The notes: generated by a model from the letters alone, not told the origin. Positions 1 through 10,770 are shown, counted from the first letter of the stretch. The stretch: 36,139 nt of DNA from Haplomitrium mnioides (GCA_049999725.1 JBNGIS010036316.1:1-36139), one strand, 5' to 3'. Program-made: numbers and translations.

Positions 1-603
1 CCTACATTCACTTTTGCTTGCATAGATTTTCAACTTAATTTGAAAGCTTCCTTTCTTCTTGACGTTGTATTTGAACCTCCTAAATCGATGCACTGTTTCT
101 TTTTGTTTGTTTTTTTGTTTACCTTTGCAAACTCATTCCCTTGACTTCTAGACCCCTTAATCTTTAACTTTGTGTTTTGTAGTATTTTTCCAACAAAAAA
201 ATTTGAAAGAACACCAGGTGTATGTGCGGCTCAAGTTTGTATAATCAAACATATTTCAAAATAGTTTCTTTAAACGTGTAATTAAACTTTTGCGCTTATA
301 ATTGTAATCAATGATAAATGTAAATTTTTTTATGAAAACTTACCTTAATTTTTATGATTTTAAACAAATTCGAGTTTTCAAATGTTTTCGTAAAAACTGG
401 TAATATTGATTGATTTTGCATGTCGAAATTGATTTTTGCTCTATTATGGTTGCTGAAATGACAAAAAACAATCACTAAAAACTCATGTACTTTTTGTTTT
501 TCAAAATTTTCCTCATTTTTGATGTTTTCTGATATGAAAAATCACAATTTTTCCCAAAAAAAAAAGTTCATGTTCTGAGTAGCCTGTTCCTGGTTCAAAG
601 TAG
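1..603 (+). repeat. Repeat G, copy 1 (3' end of an AT-rich repeat)
   Basis: This AT-rich stretch is homologous over its whole length to 28600-29191. Both copies share the order of landmarks: a GCATAGATTTT motif, an AAAGCTTC block, a CTCGTTCCCTTGAC-like block, long A/T runs, and a common terminus reading GTTCAAAGTAG. Both copies stop at the same base and then continue into different parts of minus-strand gypsy sequence, so the shared end looks like a real element boundary. I see no coding capacity. Identity by eye is around 70-75%. The left part lies outside the window. Confidence 0.6.
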
Positions 604-1494
604 CGGCTTTTAAGGTTGAGTTGTTTACCAGTGTAGTATATTGGGCACTCTTTGTCTTTGTGCATCTGAGCCAAAACTATTCTAGTTGTAATTGATGATG
701 GGTCAACTATGACAAGACAAGGAACTATCCAGTCAATGAGGGACAAAAATGGAAAGAGAGGCAAGAATGTCCTTAAAAGCTTGAAAGACTTGTTGACATT
801 CGTCTGTCCAGACAAAAGAGACTGCATGTTTGATTAAAAAATATAGAGAGGAAGCTACTTGAGCATAGTTCTTACAACAAAAATAATGTTGATTTTAGCA
901 AGATTGAGGTGTAGACATACTTTTGAAATGATGTGGCCAAAGAGAACTCTAGCGGGTGCAAAGAATTTGCATTTTTTTTGGATTCAAAAAAATTCCAAAT
1001 CTGCGACAGCAGAGGAATGTGGCCTCTATATGTTTAAGATGATGTACTATTGTTCCAAAGATAGTAAAGTCATCCAAGTATATCTCCAAACACTTGTCAA
1101 AGTTGTGCAAGAGGGATTCGAATTCCATCATTATAATTCGTTGGAGTGCACTCAGGGTATAACATAAGCTGAATACCAACTTGTTATAATAGTAGCACCC
1201 CAAAGAGTTGCAATAATAGTGAGCAAGTGGGAATATGGGTGTATGGTAATCTGATTATAGCTCGAGAACCCATCGAGAAAGTTGTAGCATGATCGTCTGC
1301 TACGTTATCAAGGATAATCTCTATAAATGAGATAGGAAAAGTTCTATGATGGTGGCAGTATTGAGGCCTTTAAAATCTTCATAGACACAAACCAAACCAT
1401 TGGGTTAAGAAACAATGACAATGGGAGAAACCCAATCGGTTAGACCTGCATGCAATATGAATCCAATGCTTAATATTCTAGCAAGGTCGGCTTG
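604..1494 (-). pseudogene. Element E: Ty3/gypsy RT-RNase H fragment
   Basis: Minus-strand translation gives a decayed reverse transcriptase followed by the start of an RNase H. From 1494 downward there is a fingers-region match (GFI..., DWVSPIVIV), then a palm region with the intact catalytic motif YLDDFTIFG, then HLKHIEATF and LNPKKMQ, typical of gypsy RT. At about 830-610 follow FVWTDECQQVFQAFK and an RNase H start with the first catalytic Asp (VIVDPSS) and CPIYYTGKQLN. Several stops and frame changes break it. The style (LDDF) matches elements A and B more than C. The fragment is cut at 603 by repeat G and at 1494 by the LTR of element D. The minus-strand gag remnant at 29440-29900 is probably its missing upstream part. 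Confidence 0.8.
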
Positions 1495-1916
1495 TGCAAT
1501 AGTACAAGCATGATGTTGTGCTATTTATAAGAATATAGAGAGGAGTGAAGGAAGTGGTAGAGGGTCACTTTTAGGGCTGATTTGATATAAGATTTCTTAC
1601 CTTCGAAGTTACTTTTAGAGTTCGTAGGGTTGAAATTAGAAGTGACTCATAAGTGAGCAATTTTAGGTTGAAATTAGAAGTGACTTGTAAGTGAAGAAAG
1701 AGGGATGACACCTTCTTCTCTTGTATAAATAGAGGGGCTTCATAGCCCTACTCCTCATTAGGGAGTTCCTCTCAATTCTATTTGGCTCTTTGGTTGTTTT
1801 TCTTTGGCTTACCACTCTTAGTTTTAGTTTGCTTATTAGCTTTGAGTTGTACAGCTATATTGGAGTTATCTTGAAGTTGTTACTCATTTGGAAGTTGGTA
1901 TTTGAATTCTTTTACA
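1495..1916 (+). repeat. Element D 5' LTR
   Basis: Starts TGCAATAGTACAAGC and ends TTTTACA, one base before an initiator-Met type primer site. It is homologous to the LTR of element C (31457-31846) and to the minus-strand fragment at 31173-31451. It contains a TATA box and an internal duplication of a GTTGAAATTAGAAGTGACT block at 1629 and 1667. No matching 3' LTR for D is visible in the window. Confidence 0.85.
1734..1741 (+). promoter_or_regulatory. TATA box in the D LTR
   Basis: TATAAATA preceded by CTCTTG and followed by AGAGGGGCTTC. The same box at the same LTR position occurs in element C (31651-31658) and in inverted form at 31340-31347, which supports it as the element's core promoter. 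Confidence 0.65.
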
Positions 1917-1917
1917 T

Positions 1918-1929
1918 TGGTATCAAAGC
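1918..1929 (+). promoter_or_regulatory. Primer binding site of D (initiator tRNA-Met type)
   Basis: TGGTATCAAAGC lies two bases after the LTR end. It differs by one base from TGGTATCAGAGC, the classic plant initiator-Met primer site, which is present exactly in the related element C at 31848-31859. Confidence 0.8.
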
Positions 1930-1990
1930 CACAATTCTTTTTGGTGGAATAAAGAAACAAGAAACAAGGAGCAAGAAGAAAGTCATTTGC
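1930..1990 (+). pseudogene. Element D leader and start of gag, interrupted by A
   Basis: Follows the primer site and resembles the leader and first gag codons of C, but lacks about 80 bases present in C. The homology resumes at 24811-24849, on the far side of element A, where the sequence around CATATGATAGGAAGATGGT matches CATATGACGGGAAGATGGT of C at about 32020-32040. This places A inside the gag of D. After 24849 the similarity to C stops, so D is truncated. Confidence 0.65.
1986..1990. repeat. Target site duplication of element A, left copy (TTTGC)
   Basis: TTTGC directly precedes the left LTR and is found again directly after the right LTR at 24806-24810. Five bases is the usual duplication length for Ty3/gypsy integration. 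Confidence 0.9.
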
Positions 1991-2468
1991 TATTAGCTAG
2001 AGAATTGGAGCGCTAACTCAGAAACCTGCAATTCAGAAGCAGCATTGGCACAATTCCTCTCTGGTAAGGGCAAAAGTATCTCGAAAGCAGCAGGAATCCT
2101 TCAAAGTTTGTGAGTACGAGCAGAGCGCATGGATCCAAGGAGGAGAACGAGATCATTGCAGAAGAAGGGAAGGGAGCAGTGGTCGCCATCAAGTAGAGGG
2201 GCACTACTAAAATTCGAAGGAGCCAACGAAAGCCCGTAGAAATGATGAGGATGTGGGAATCACGGTCTAGCAAGGAGAGAGGATTGCCCACCTAGAGCAA
2301 AGCGATGTGCAAATTATGAGCATGAGCAATGTGATGAATGACTTGGTGAAAGAATAATCAAGCTGCGAAGAACCTCGGATCATTGAAAGTGCCTAAGAAG
2401 TTTGAATATCATGCAAAGGGATCGATGGTTTCGTGGTGTTCGATCCGAAGAACTTAGCAGGATTCAAC

Positions 2469-2535
2469 CTTCCTAAGTGGGGAGCTCGGTTAAATGGGTT
2501 CCGAGTGAGCTTCCGATGTGGAGAGCCCACTTAAT
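2469..2535 (+). repeat. GGTTAA-GGGTTC module in the A LTR
   Basis: The phrase CTTCCTAAGTGGGGAGCTCG is followed by GTTAAATGGGTTCCGAG and a weaker second copy with CCACTTAATAGGGATCC. The same phrase opens a multi-copy version in the LTR of element B at 10591-10770, and it is repeated in the right LTR of A at 22241-22318. Function unknown. Confidence 0.55.
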
Positions 2536-2823
2536 AGGGATCCATTGGGAGGTCCAGCCGGGAGAGAAAGGATTGATCCGCCGAAAAGACAATCTATCGA
2601 AGATGCGGACTAAGAGAGGATAAGTTTGAAAGTTTGTCCACAACTCATTGAAGGGAGCTTCGAGCGCATGTTGTTCTTATCGCGAGCTTTCAACAAGAGT
2701 GCTTCAAAACGGCGATGAAGGCATTGTTATTACTCAACAAGACAAGGTGGCTCTTTAGATTACGTGGCATCCTCGGAAGGCTTGGGGAAAGTCCATGGGT
2801 CAACTTCGGAAAGAGGTCAAAGT

Positions 2824-3120
2824 GACGATCCGCCTACCTCCTTGGAGAGCGACATCGGACGACACGGGTTTGGATGACGTGGCGCTCAAGGATGGTTCGA
2901 GGGATCCTTTGGATCAAAGCTGAGTCAACCATGGAACCAAGTCAGCACGATGGTCAGACTACCTCCTTGCGGAGCGGTGTCGGACGACACTACTTCGGAT
3001 GACGTGGCGCTCAGGGATGGTCTAAGGGATCATTTGGGTCAGAGTTGAGTCAACCACGGAACCAAATCAACGCGACGGTCAGACTACCCCTTTGCAGAGC
3101 GACGTCGGAAGTCGCAGCTC
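2824..3120 (+). repeat. 125-bp tandem repeat in the A LTR (about 2.4 copies)
   Basis: Copies start at 2824, 2949 and 3074, so the period is exactly 125 bases. Each full unit contains CTACC(T/C)CCTTGCGGAGCG-like sequence, TGACGTGGC and GAGTCAACCA(C/T)GGAACCAA. The right LTR has the same array starting at 22692, 22817 and 22942. The third unit is divergent at its end. Confidence 0.85.
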
Positions 3121-4340
3121 GGAAGAAAGTCAACCTCGACACATGGCACGTCGGAGGAGTCCGTCGGATCCTTGGGCTTGGGATCCGAGGTCAACTACAA
3201 GAGAAAAGTCAACAACGGACCTGGATTCTGCTAGGCTCTACGGACTTGGATCCACGGGGATCTCTGGATGCGAATCTTGGAGATTCCGCGAGATTCTTTG
3301 GAACTTTGTTTCGAAGGGTTCTTCGGACTGGAGTTCCATGGGAATCTTCATAATCTCAGTCTGCAAGATTCCTCAAACTCACCTCCGTATTACCGTTGTA
3401 CTTGGAATCATTTGACTAACTGGTAGGACACGCGTTGCAACGTCCGAATCTGAGCCAATGGGATTAACAAATAGTGAGGACAAGTGTTACGAGATCATGA
3501 TCCGAGCCTATCGAGATTAACGAACTTTCAACGGGAAGGACTCGGAGGATCAGCGGAAGCTCGAGGGGTATACATCGACGGGTTGCGAATTCAGAGGGGT
3601 TGATGTGCAAGCAAATTAGAGACACGATAGCGATCTTGAGATGAGGAAATCGCAATGAGGTAAGGCAGGAGTGGGATTCGACTAAGAAGCTACGTGAAGC
3701 GAGTGAACTCGCGTTGGGGGCAAGCGGGGGTGGAGGTGGACTGGAGGGGCGCCAAGAATCGCTGGGCGGAGAGCTCTAGAGGCTTGGGCGATCCAGGTGA
3801 ACTCATCTCCGTAAGTGAACCAAGAGCGGAGGTGGATCGATACGGGAGTTTAGAAGGGAATCTGGCCCGTTGAGAATTTGGGAGAGACTACCAAGTGGGA
3901 TCTTGGAGTCGTATCTGCATTCCTTGTGTGGGAGCATCAACCGAGAGTGCTCAGAGTGCGCTATGGTGTAATTCTTCAAGTGGAGCTGAGAGAGGGTGGC
4001 TGCGTTAGTGCTTGCGCACTTCGGAGAAGACCTGTCGAGGCTTGAGCGTGGAGTGAGCTACCTGCAGTCAGGAAGACTGTCTTCTAGAGGTGGAAGTAAA
4101 AGAAATCCTCTTCCAAGCCTGAGGAAGTAAATTCAGGGCTTCTAGCGATGGAAGTTGAAAACTATCTGGTGTGTGGGTGTGAAGTTGGGGTGAAGGTGGA
4201 CAAGTGGTAAGTGATTCAAAAGGGAGAGATCTGCTGGCGAGATCAGCTCCAAAAGGCCTTCAAGGACTTTGTTTTGTTGCAATACATTGTTGGGTGTAAA
4301 TATGCATATGTTCATAGTTAGATTTGCATTCTGCATTTTG

Positions 4341-4347
4341 TATATAA
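4341..4347 (+). promoter_or_regulatory. TATA-like box in the A LTR
   Basis: TATATAA in an otherwise GC-richer LTR, near its 3' side. In the right LTR the same spot reads TATACAAG, so only the left copy keeps the box. Position fits a core promoter at the U3/R border, but this is inferred from sequence alone. Confidence 0.4.
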
Positions 4348-4921
4348 GAAACATTCTAGACTAGAATATAATAAGACCAGTTGAGTAGACCCTATGACAG
4401 CTTTGGAGGGGGAGTCAAGTCCCTTGACACAGTCCTGTGACCATGGGGGTTAATGCTCTCTGTTTCTGACCCTGTTTTATAGTTTAGGAATAGTTTATAT
4501 TAGGATAATTAGGAATCACATTTGTATCAACTCTTGTAACAACCTTGAGAGGGGGAGTTTAGTCCTCTGTCATTGTTCATTGGTGCAGGTCACAACACCT
4601 TTTTGCCCCCAAAGCATACCCAAGGTGGTAGGGTCTAAGATTTAGACCATTGGAATATATTGAAGGAATTACACAAGGCATGCTCGGTGGTGTAAATGTG
4701 GACTTAAGGTTTTATGAATGAATGACTAGATTGTAAGTTGAAGAGAGTGAGAGGTGAACAAAGGGCTTGTAAGGGAAGAGAGGATCCTTAAAGCCTCAAA
4801 GTGATAACTGGAAAGAGGCCATCTTAGAAAAGAACCTGAATGCCCTGAATCTATCCTCCCCTGCCTTCTAAGTTGCACATGAGAAGGTTAAGGCCTTAAA
4901 CAAGGGAGTGACATGAATTTT

Positions 4922-4933
4922 TGGTGTTAGAAG
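4922..4933 (+). promoter_or_regulatory. Candidate primer binding site of A
   Basis: TGGTGTTAGAAG starts 8 bases after the LTR end. It resembles the complement of a plant tRNA-Leu 3' end (TGGTGTCAG...), with changes. The assignment of the tRNA is tentative. 4934-5105 is leader with no other feature. Confidence 0.45.
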
Positions 4934-5105
4934 GAGGGCCAAAGGTTTGGAGAAACCTGAGACCAACCCGAACCTAGGGATATCACTTTGTGCACCAGAG
5001 ACCCACAGTTAGAGTGAGAAAGCCAATTCTGAGAAACAAAGCAACTGAGTGTGAGTCTGTTGAGGAAGAGTGGCGGAAGGAAGGGACTTCTGGGTGGAAG
5101 TGGCC

Positions 5106-6575
5106 ATGGCCTGTGTAGGGATGGCCAATCCAACACCCCCTTCTGGGCTTCGGGGCCAATTTAAATACAAGTCCTTCAAGAGACGCCCGAAAGATGACCT
5201 ATATGCGTGGTTGGACGACATGGAGAACACTCCAATAGCAAATGGCGAAAGCCATGTGAAAATTGGGATCCTACCAACAACTTTGAAGGGAGAAGCTCAG
5301 CCTTGGTACAAGGATTTTCCTGATAATGTCAAGCAGGACTAGCATGCATTCAAGATGGCCTTCATTGCAGAATTCCGAGGGATCGGAGAGGAGACGAAAG
5401 CGTTGATCAAGATGGGTCAGCTCAGAATGAGAAAGAAGAAGTCCGTGAGGAAATTCCTCTAGCGATTCAAGAAGGTAGCGCGGAAGCTGAACCCGCTAAC
5501 CACTGACGAGATGCTTACAGTGTGGTTTCTGGCAGCTCTACCCAGGGGAATCGGGACTTGGGTGAGACAGACAGATCCCCAAACTCTGAAGGAACCCGTC
5601 AATGCAGCCCGATCCCATGTCAAGGCTGCCATCACCAATTCCCGTAGGAAGGCACAGGCCAAATACGAGTTTGATGACTCTTAAACACCTCGGACAATAG
5701 TGAAGAAACGGATGAGAGTTCCGAGTCCTCCTCGGAAAGCGAGAATGAATCAGGCAGCAGCAGCTCAGAGGAGGACCGATCGTCTAGAAAAAAAGAAGAA
5801 GAAGAAGGATCGTAAGAAGAAGAAATAGGTCAAAGAGGTGAATCATTGCAAGGGGGCCAGCAAAGGGAAGTACAGAAAGACTAAACCCGAACCCAAGGCG
5901 AGCAAGAAGCCAGGGGGGAGGGATCACATTGAAGAGTTGAGCGCCAAGATAGAGGCGATGAACATCCTCCTAGTTGGGATCAAACCGGAAGGCAGGCCCC
6001 TGCCCACTCGGAGAGTAGGAGTCTGGTGCGTAAGATGCAAGCAACACGGACACTCCCCTGAGGAATGTCCGAACGACAACAACACTGTGCATTATATAAG
6101 GGAGGAAGCACTAGAATATGTGAGAGAAGAGGTCGAATACGTGATGGAGGAGGCCCCGGAGACTGTGTATCAAATCAGTGGAGGGCCTCGAACAATGCTG
6201 AACATACCCGTAGGAGGGAGCGGAGGGCCGGTGAATCAATGGGCTGCCAACATGCCACCCAAGACAACGATCATGGTATGTTGGAAATTGTGGCCAGCTC
6301 AGGCACATTTCCTCCAACTATCCGGAGCCGCAGAAGAGCGATTAGGGCCAACCGCCTCCCTTGTGCTTCCAATGCAAAAGGAGGGGCATGTGGTAGTCAA
6401 TTGCCCAACCAGAAGGCGCAAATCCTCCTCCCCCCGCAATTGTCAATCTTATCACTCTGAAGACGAAGGAGGAGGCAGAATTGCCAAGATGGGAGACACC
6501 CACTCCCAAGGATTGTTTCCAAGTGGTAACCAAGGCTGGGGCAAATGCCAAAAAGAAGAGCTAGAAGAAGACTGA
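5106..6575 (+). pseudogene. gag: Element A gag, broken
   Basis: Capsid/nucleocapsid polyprotein. The ATG at 5106 (or 5121) is the likely start, because the frame is closed by a TGA at 5061 and the region aligns with B near its MAQQ. The capsid part has KRRPKDDLYAWL, EAQPWYKDF and AEFRG, and RKFL.RFKKVARKLNP. An acidic Ser/Glu tract (about 5690-5770) is followed by a Lys-rich tract. Then come three CCHC zinc knuckles: first intact at 6027-6068 (CVRCKQHGHSPEEC), second at 6279-6321 with an extra base and Cys to Tyr, third at 6364-6404 one base short. In-frame TAG at 5340 and 5459 and frameshifts near 5680 and 5790 destroy the frame. The first knuckle is followed by a Glu-rich segment. Confidence 0.85.
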
Positions 6576-6869
6576 GCGGAGAGTCAAGAAGAGGGCAGCT
6601 CAAGCGACCTCATCACGGAATGATTCGAATTATCAAAGGGATAATCCAAAGTGGTTCGACTTGAAGCAACAGGACTACATAAGGAGGCAATTAGAGGCTC
6701 TGAAAGCCATGGAGGAAGAACAGGCAGCAGAGAAGACCCTCAAAGAGGTTCGCAAACAGCAAGGAAGGACCTAAGAGGCAAGGGCGAAGTTGCAGCTTCC
6801 AAAGAGGGAACAAAGTCCAGCCCATAGAGCATTCAAGCGGATGTACGGGATTGTCCTGTTACAGCCACA
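6576..6869 (+). pseudogene. Element A gag-protease linker
   Basis: Contains a highly charged, probably helical stretch (LKQQDYIRRQLEALKAMEEE, about 6660-6720, then more Lys/Glu/Gln to about 6770). Element B has the same kind of segment at about 14540-14660 (QKELQEKRDHENRLEKQRER), so it belongs to the polyprotein between the zinc knuckles and protease. Frame is broken near 6773. Confidence 0.55.
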
Positions 6870-7463
6870 GTGGGCCAACTCATCAAGGACATCCCGTTGT
6901 ATCAAAGGCAGCTCCGAGAATTGCTGATAGGAGCCAAGAGGAGAAGAAGGCTACCCAAAGTACGAGCTCAAGTGGATTTGCAGCTAGTTTGTGAAGACAA
7001 TGGGGCCCCGGAGATCGACATACAGATCGCGGGGTGCACACTATCATTAGTGCCTGTAGATGGATGGGCAAGAGTCAACATCATAGTGGAGGAAATGGCT
7101 CACAAGCTGGGATTCACTGAATTCCAGCATACAGCCCGAATTATGAGGCTGGCGGATGGGTCATGAGTGAAGCCATTGGGCTTCCTCCTCCAAATACCAA
7201 CATTCATCGAAGGTAAGGAGTTCAAGCTGAACTATCTGGTAATTCAACCTGCTCGAGTGTCTCCATACCCGGTGTTGATTGGAAGGCCTTGGTTGTATGG
7301 GGCCCAAGTTATGCACAACTAGGGGAACTCCACGTTGGCGTTCGGCTTCGAAAAAATGATAGTGCACTATGGTCATGTCCCTCACTTGGGGGAAACACAG
7401 TCCGAGGCAGAATATGACAGTGAGTGGTCCGAGGAGGAAGAAGATTCGGAATACCAATACTAA
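6870..7463 (+). pseudogene. pro: Element A aspartic protease, broken
   Basis: Retropepsin-like domain that would cut the Gag-Pol polyprotein. The catalytic turn at 7059-7067 reads Asp-Gly-Trp where element B has Asp-Gly-Gly, so the active-site loop is altered. The flap/C-terminal side is recognisable by PVLIGRPWL at about 7270. In-frame stops occur at 7164 (TGA), 7319 (TAG) and 7461 (TAA). An acidic tail (SEWSEEEEDSE) follows. Start is arbitrary because the domain is an internal part of a polyprotein. Confidence 0.8.
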
Positions 7464-8606
7464 GTGCAGATGGTGAGTGAAGCGACAGAGGAGGATTTGT
7501 TGGAGGAGGGTGTGGTGTCTGTAAATCAGATCGAATTATCCACATACGCCGGAATAGAGCACCAGTGGAGGAAATCCATAGAAGATCAGACCAAAGATGA
7601 GGACATCAGGATCCAAAGAGAAGAGGAGTCCGAAGTGTCTCATTGGATACGGAAAATGGATATGGGAAGGTCCAAAGAAGCTTCTCGGGAGGAGGGCAGA
7701 GTGCAATTGGCTACTCTGATGCCGGTAGGAGACAACCATAGGTAAAATGAGATGGGGATGGTGCGGGAAGCCCAACACAAGCAATTGGTGGTCCGAGAGG
7801 GACACACATTCTATATAGGCTCCCAATTGCCCAAACAATCGGAGCGGACCCTCACCAATCTCCTACTTAATTTCAATGACGCCTTTGCTTGGAGTCACGT
7901 GGATCTGAAGGGAGTCCCGAGAGAATTGGAGGAGCACTGGATCGACTTGGAACCAACAGCAATTTCGATGCGACAAAGGTAATATCGAATGAATATCTGA
8001 TTCTCCTTGCTGGTAAAGGAGGAGATAGATAAATTGTTGGAAGCCGATTTCATCTACCCAATCCTCAATAGCGAATGGATGTACCCCATGGTAGTGGTGC
8101 CCAAGAAGGTGGGACAAGATGAGGAGAAAAAGATCCGAGTATGCCAGGATTCTCGGAAGCTGAACAAGGCTACGAAGAAGGACCACTATTCGTTGCCTTT
8201 CACGGATGAGGTGCTGGATTTGGTGGCGGGGCAAGAAGTGTACAGCTTCCTCGACGGGTACTCAGGATACAATCAAATTTGGATTTGAGAAGAGGATCAA
8301 CTCAAGACAACATTCACCACAGAATGAGGGGTGTTTTCTTTCAAGAGAATGCCCTTTGGATTGTGCAATGCACCAGATACTTTTCAGCAAATGATGATGG
8401 ATATCTTCCACAACTACCTCAAAAAATTCCTCAAAGTTTTCATCGACAACTTCGTGGTGTATGGCAAGATGGAGAACCACGAGCGGGATGTGAGGCTCAC
8501 CTTCCAATGGTGGAGAGAAACGGGGTTGAGATTACACTCAGGCAAGTGCTTCTTTGGGGTGAAGGAGGGGATACTCTTCGGACACCGGATTTCTAATAGG
8601 AGATAG
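7464..8606 (+). pseudogene. Element A reverse transcriptase with upstream linker, broken
   Basis: One frame runs through this whole segment, broken by stops at 7743 (TAA), 7980 (TAA), 8286 (TGA) and a TGA near 8322. 7464-7850 is an acidic linker; FNDAFAWSHVDLKGVPREL near 7880 is the usual entry to RT. RT landmarks: VKEEIDKLLEADFIYPI, VVVPKK, RVCQDSRKLNKATKKD, SFLDGYSGYNQI, MPFGLCNAPDTFQ. The catalytic Tyr-x-Asp-Asp position reads Ile-Asp-Asn (8442-8450), so the second metal-binding Asp is Asn (GAC to AAC would do it). The enzyme could not work even if the stops were read through. Confidence 0.92.
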
Positions 8607-9311
8607 AGATAGATTAAGAGAAGATAGCCAACTGGATGAATGTTGCCTTTCCTACCAGCCTGAAGGAGGTGCAAGGATTCCTGATGTGCGTTGGGTATTA
8701 TCAAAGATTCATCAACCAATTCGCCTTGGTATCTTTGCCCCTCACCCAAATGACCAAGGGGGGGTAGCACATTTGAGGCCACCCTTGAGAGGCTGGCAAG
8801 CTTCACGGAATTGAAGAAGAGGCTGACAAGCGCTCCCATATTAGTCCCTCCCAATTGGGGGAAGGATTTCCATGTGATGATCAACGTGTCTGGGTTCTGC
8901 ATCGAGCGGTGTTGTCCCAAGTGGATGAAAAGAGGTGGGACCACCTAATCTACTTCGCCAGCAGACTACTGACCCCAACAGAGAAGAATTACTCTACCAC
9001 AGATCGGAAAGCCGTGGGGATCATCTATGCCTTAAAGAAATTCAGGCATTATTTGTTGCATTATAAAGTGATCTTTTATATGGATCACAATGCACTCAAA
9101 TACATGGTGAACAAAGCTGATGCCACTGGTTGGATTGCAAGGTGGGTGCTTCTCTTGCAAGAATTCAATTTCGAAGTCAGGATCAAGCCCAGGAAGAAGC
9201 ACATCAATGCAGATTTCTTCTCCATGATTGCTGGACCTATCAATCAGAAGGAGGTAAGTGATGAATTTCTTGATGAGGACTTGTTCCAAGTAAAAGTTGG
9301 GAGGATGACTA
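8607..9311 (+). pseudogene. Element A RT thumb/connection and RNase H, broken
   Basis: Continues pol after a frameshift near 8600. 8637-8760 encodes the thumb region (LKEVQGFLMCVGYYQRFINQ). RNase H follows: LIYFASRLLTPTEKNYSTTD, KAVGIIYALKKFRHYLL, YMDHNALKYMVNKAD and RWVLLLQEFNFEVRIKPRKK. It degrades the RNA strand of the RNA-DNA hybrid. The usual Glu before ALG is replaced (TDRKAVG, where B has TEREALG). The frame runs to ACT at 9308-9310, exactly the left junction of element B, and resumes in phase at 20357. Confidence 0.88.
9308..9311. repeat. Probable target duplication of element B, left copy (ACTA)
   Basis: ACTA precedes the left LTR of B and ACCA follows the right LTR at 20357-20360. 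They differ by one base (C/T). Both begin at the first base of a Thr codon of the pol frame of A. Four bases is shorter than the usual five, and a fifth base is uncertain. Confidence 0.6.
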
Positions 9312-10590
9312 TGAGAGCATAGCTCCTAACAGAAGGTCAGAAACGGCTTGAAGGTCTTCTCTTCTGTGCGGTGGAGTGAGAAGGAAATGGTAAAGCTTCA
9401 AGTTTTGGACTAGTAAGTGTAAAAAGGTAAAATGTAAGGATCAGAGAAACATTTTGGATATCATTGGCCAAGAAGAGAGGGCTAGGTGATGAAGAAGTTG
9501 GTTTTTTTTAGTGAAGGAAAAAAAAAATTGTGTTGTAAAACTAATCTAATTGTTGAGGGCCAGCCAGCCCTTATCTACCTATCTATTTCTAGCATATGTG
9601 TTGATGGACAGCTTGCCCAGGAGCCAGGTGAAGTGTGTCGAAGGAAGGAAGCCGATGCCCTGAACTAGGTCCATCTAGGGGCAAGGAAGGTAAGCGGTGG
9701 CCTTACACCCCTGTGGGGCTACCTCTCGAAAGGAAGCAAGTGTGAATTGCTTATATATTGCTTCTGAGTTATGACAGAAGACTTATGGGATAACCGGAGG
9801 TGACAGGAGAAGGCCACTTGTTACGAAGCATTCGAGGGAGCAACAAGTGTTTGGATCAAGGTGGTAATCTGAAGACGAGGAAGAGATTTCCGGAATCGAT
9901 CAGCTACGAGGAAGGGGAATTAATGGAATTTGAAGGATGATTAGTTGATGTGCAAAGGAGAAAGCGATTTGTGATGAACCGATGATCCGATATGAAATGA
10001 AAACTCTACGAATGAAAGGTAGGATTGATCTGTGTTGAAGGCTTCTGAAGGAATCGAATGTTCTAAAATTTAAGGAATAAATCTGCGAAGCAAATTCTTG
10101 AGAAGGAATAATCAATGAATTGTTTAAGAGGAATAGTCATGTGGCTTAGAGTTTTCTGATGACGAACGAAGGTGCTTGGGGAAATTGATCTATGGAGAAT
10201 TGAGGCAATGTTGCAAGTGGATCTGCTTGAGTGCTTGGTGCGGAAATGCTCATGTGGAAAGTGATTAGTTGCAAAAGGAGGAATTGGATTGCGAAGAAAT
10301 TGAAGTGAAAGAAGAGCGAGAAAGCTTGCATGGAGAAGATTCTTGGTGAAGAAAAGGTATGCAACGATCAGGAGTTGAAATGGAAATCTGTGCGCGAGAG
10401 CCTGATGTGGAAAATGTTGTGGAAAGGAAGTCAATTGAGCAGAAATCGATCAGATTGGCGACGAAATTCTATTGTGCAAACTGTTTGAATCGAAAGGAAT
10501 TAAAAGTTTTAAGGGAATGAGAATAATTTGGAAGCGAGCGAAAGGAGAGTCTGAGAAGAGTCTGTGGTCCGAAGAAGGCATCAGAAACTC

Positions 10591-10770
10591 GTCTTCCTAA
10601 GTAGGGAACTCCAGTTAAGGGGGTTTCGTTCTGTTTTCCATGGTAGAACACCTCGGTTAAGGGGGTTCTGTTGAGTGTCCGTGTGGGGATCCAAAGTGGA
10701 GTCCCCGAGTAAGTTGGTTCTGTGTGGGATTCCGAAATGGGGAGCCATGGTTAGGAAGGTTACGTTCCGA
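10591..10770 (+). repeat. Degenerate GGTTAAGGGGGTTC array in the B LTR
   Basis: Four degenerate copies of a CCTCGGTTAAGGGGGTTCTG-like unit at about 10608, 10649, 10700 and 10743. The first is introduced by CTTCCTAAGTAGGGAACTCC, which matches the LTR of element A at 2469. The equivalent part of the right LTR lies in the N gap. Confidence 0.6.

Larger units (their letters stand above)
1991..4913 (+). repeat. Element A 5' LTR
   Basis: Begins TATTAGCTAGAGAATTGG (the right copy has TGTTAGCC...) and ends GTGACA (GTGATA at right); the canonical TG and CA are each kept in one copy. It aligns from end to end with 21765-24805. It contains a 125-bp tandem repeat (from 2824), a GGTTAA module at 2469-2535 shared with the LTR of B, and a TATA-like box at 4341. 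The first 185 aligned bases differ at roughly one site in ten by eye. Confidence 0.92.

Noticed and set aside
513-603. Continuation of the RNase H frame of element E past 603
   Set aside because: The same bases occur in repeat G copy 2 next to gag sequence, so they belong to the repeat and not to RNase H.
3045-3415. Plus-strand frames of about 100 codons in the A LTR
   Set aside because: They follow the 125-bp repeat and GC-rich LTR composition, show no family resemblance and are not kept in the right LTR.
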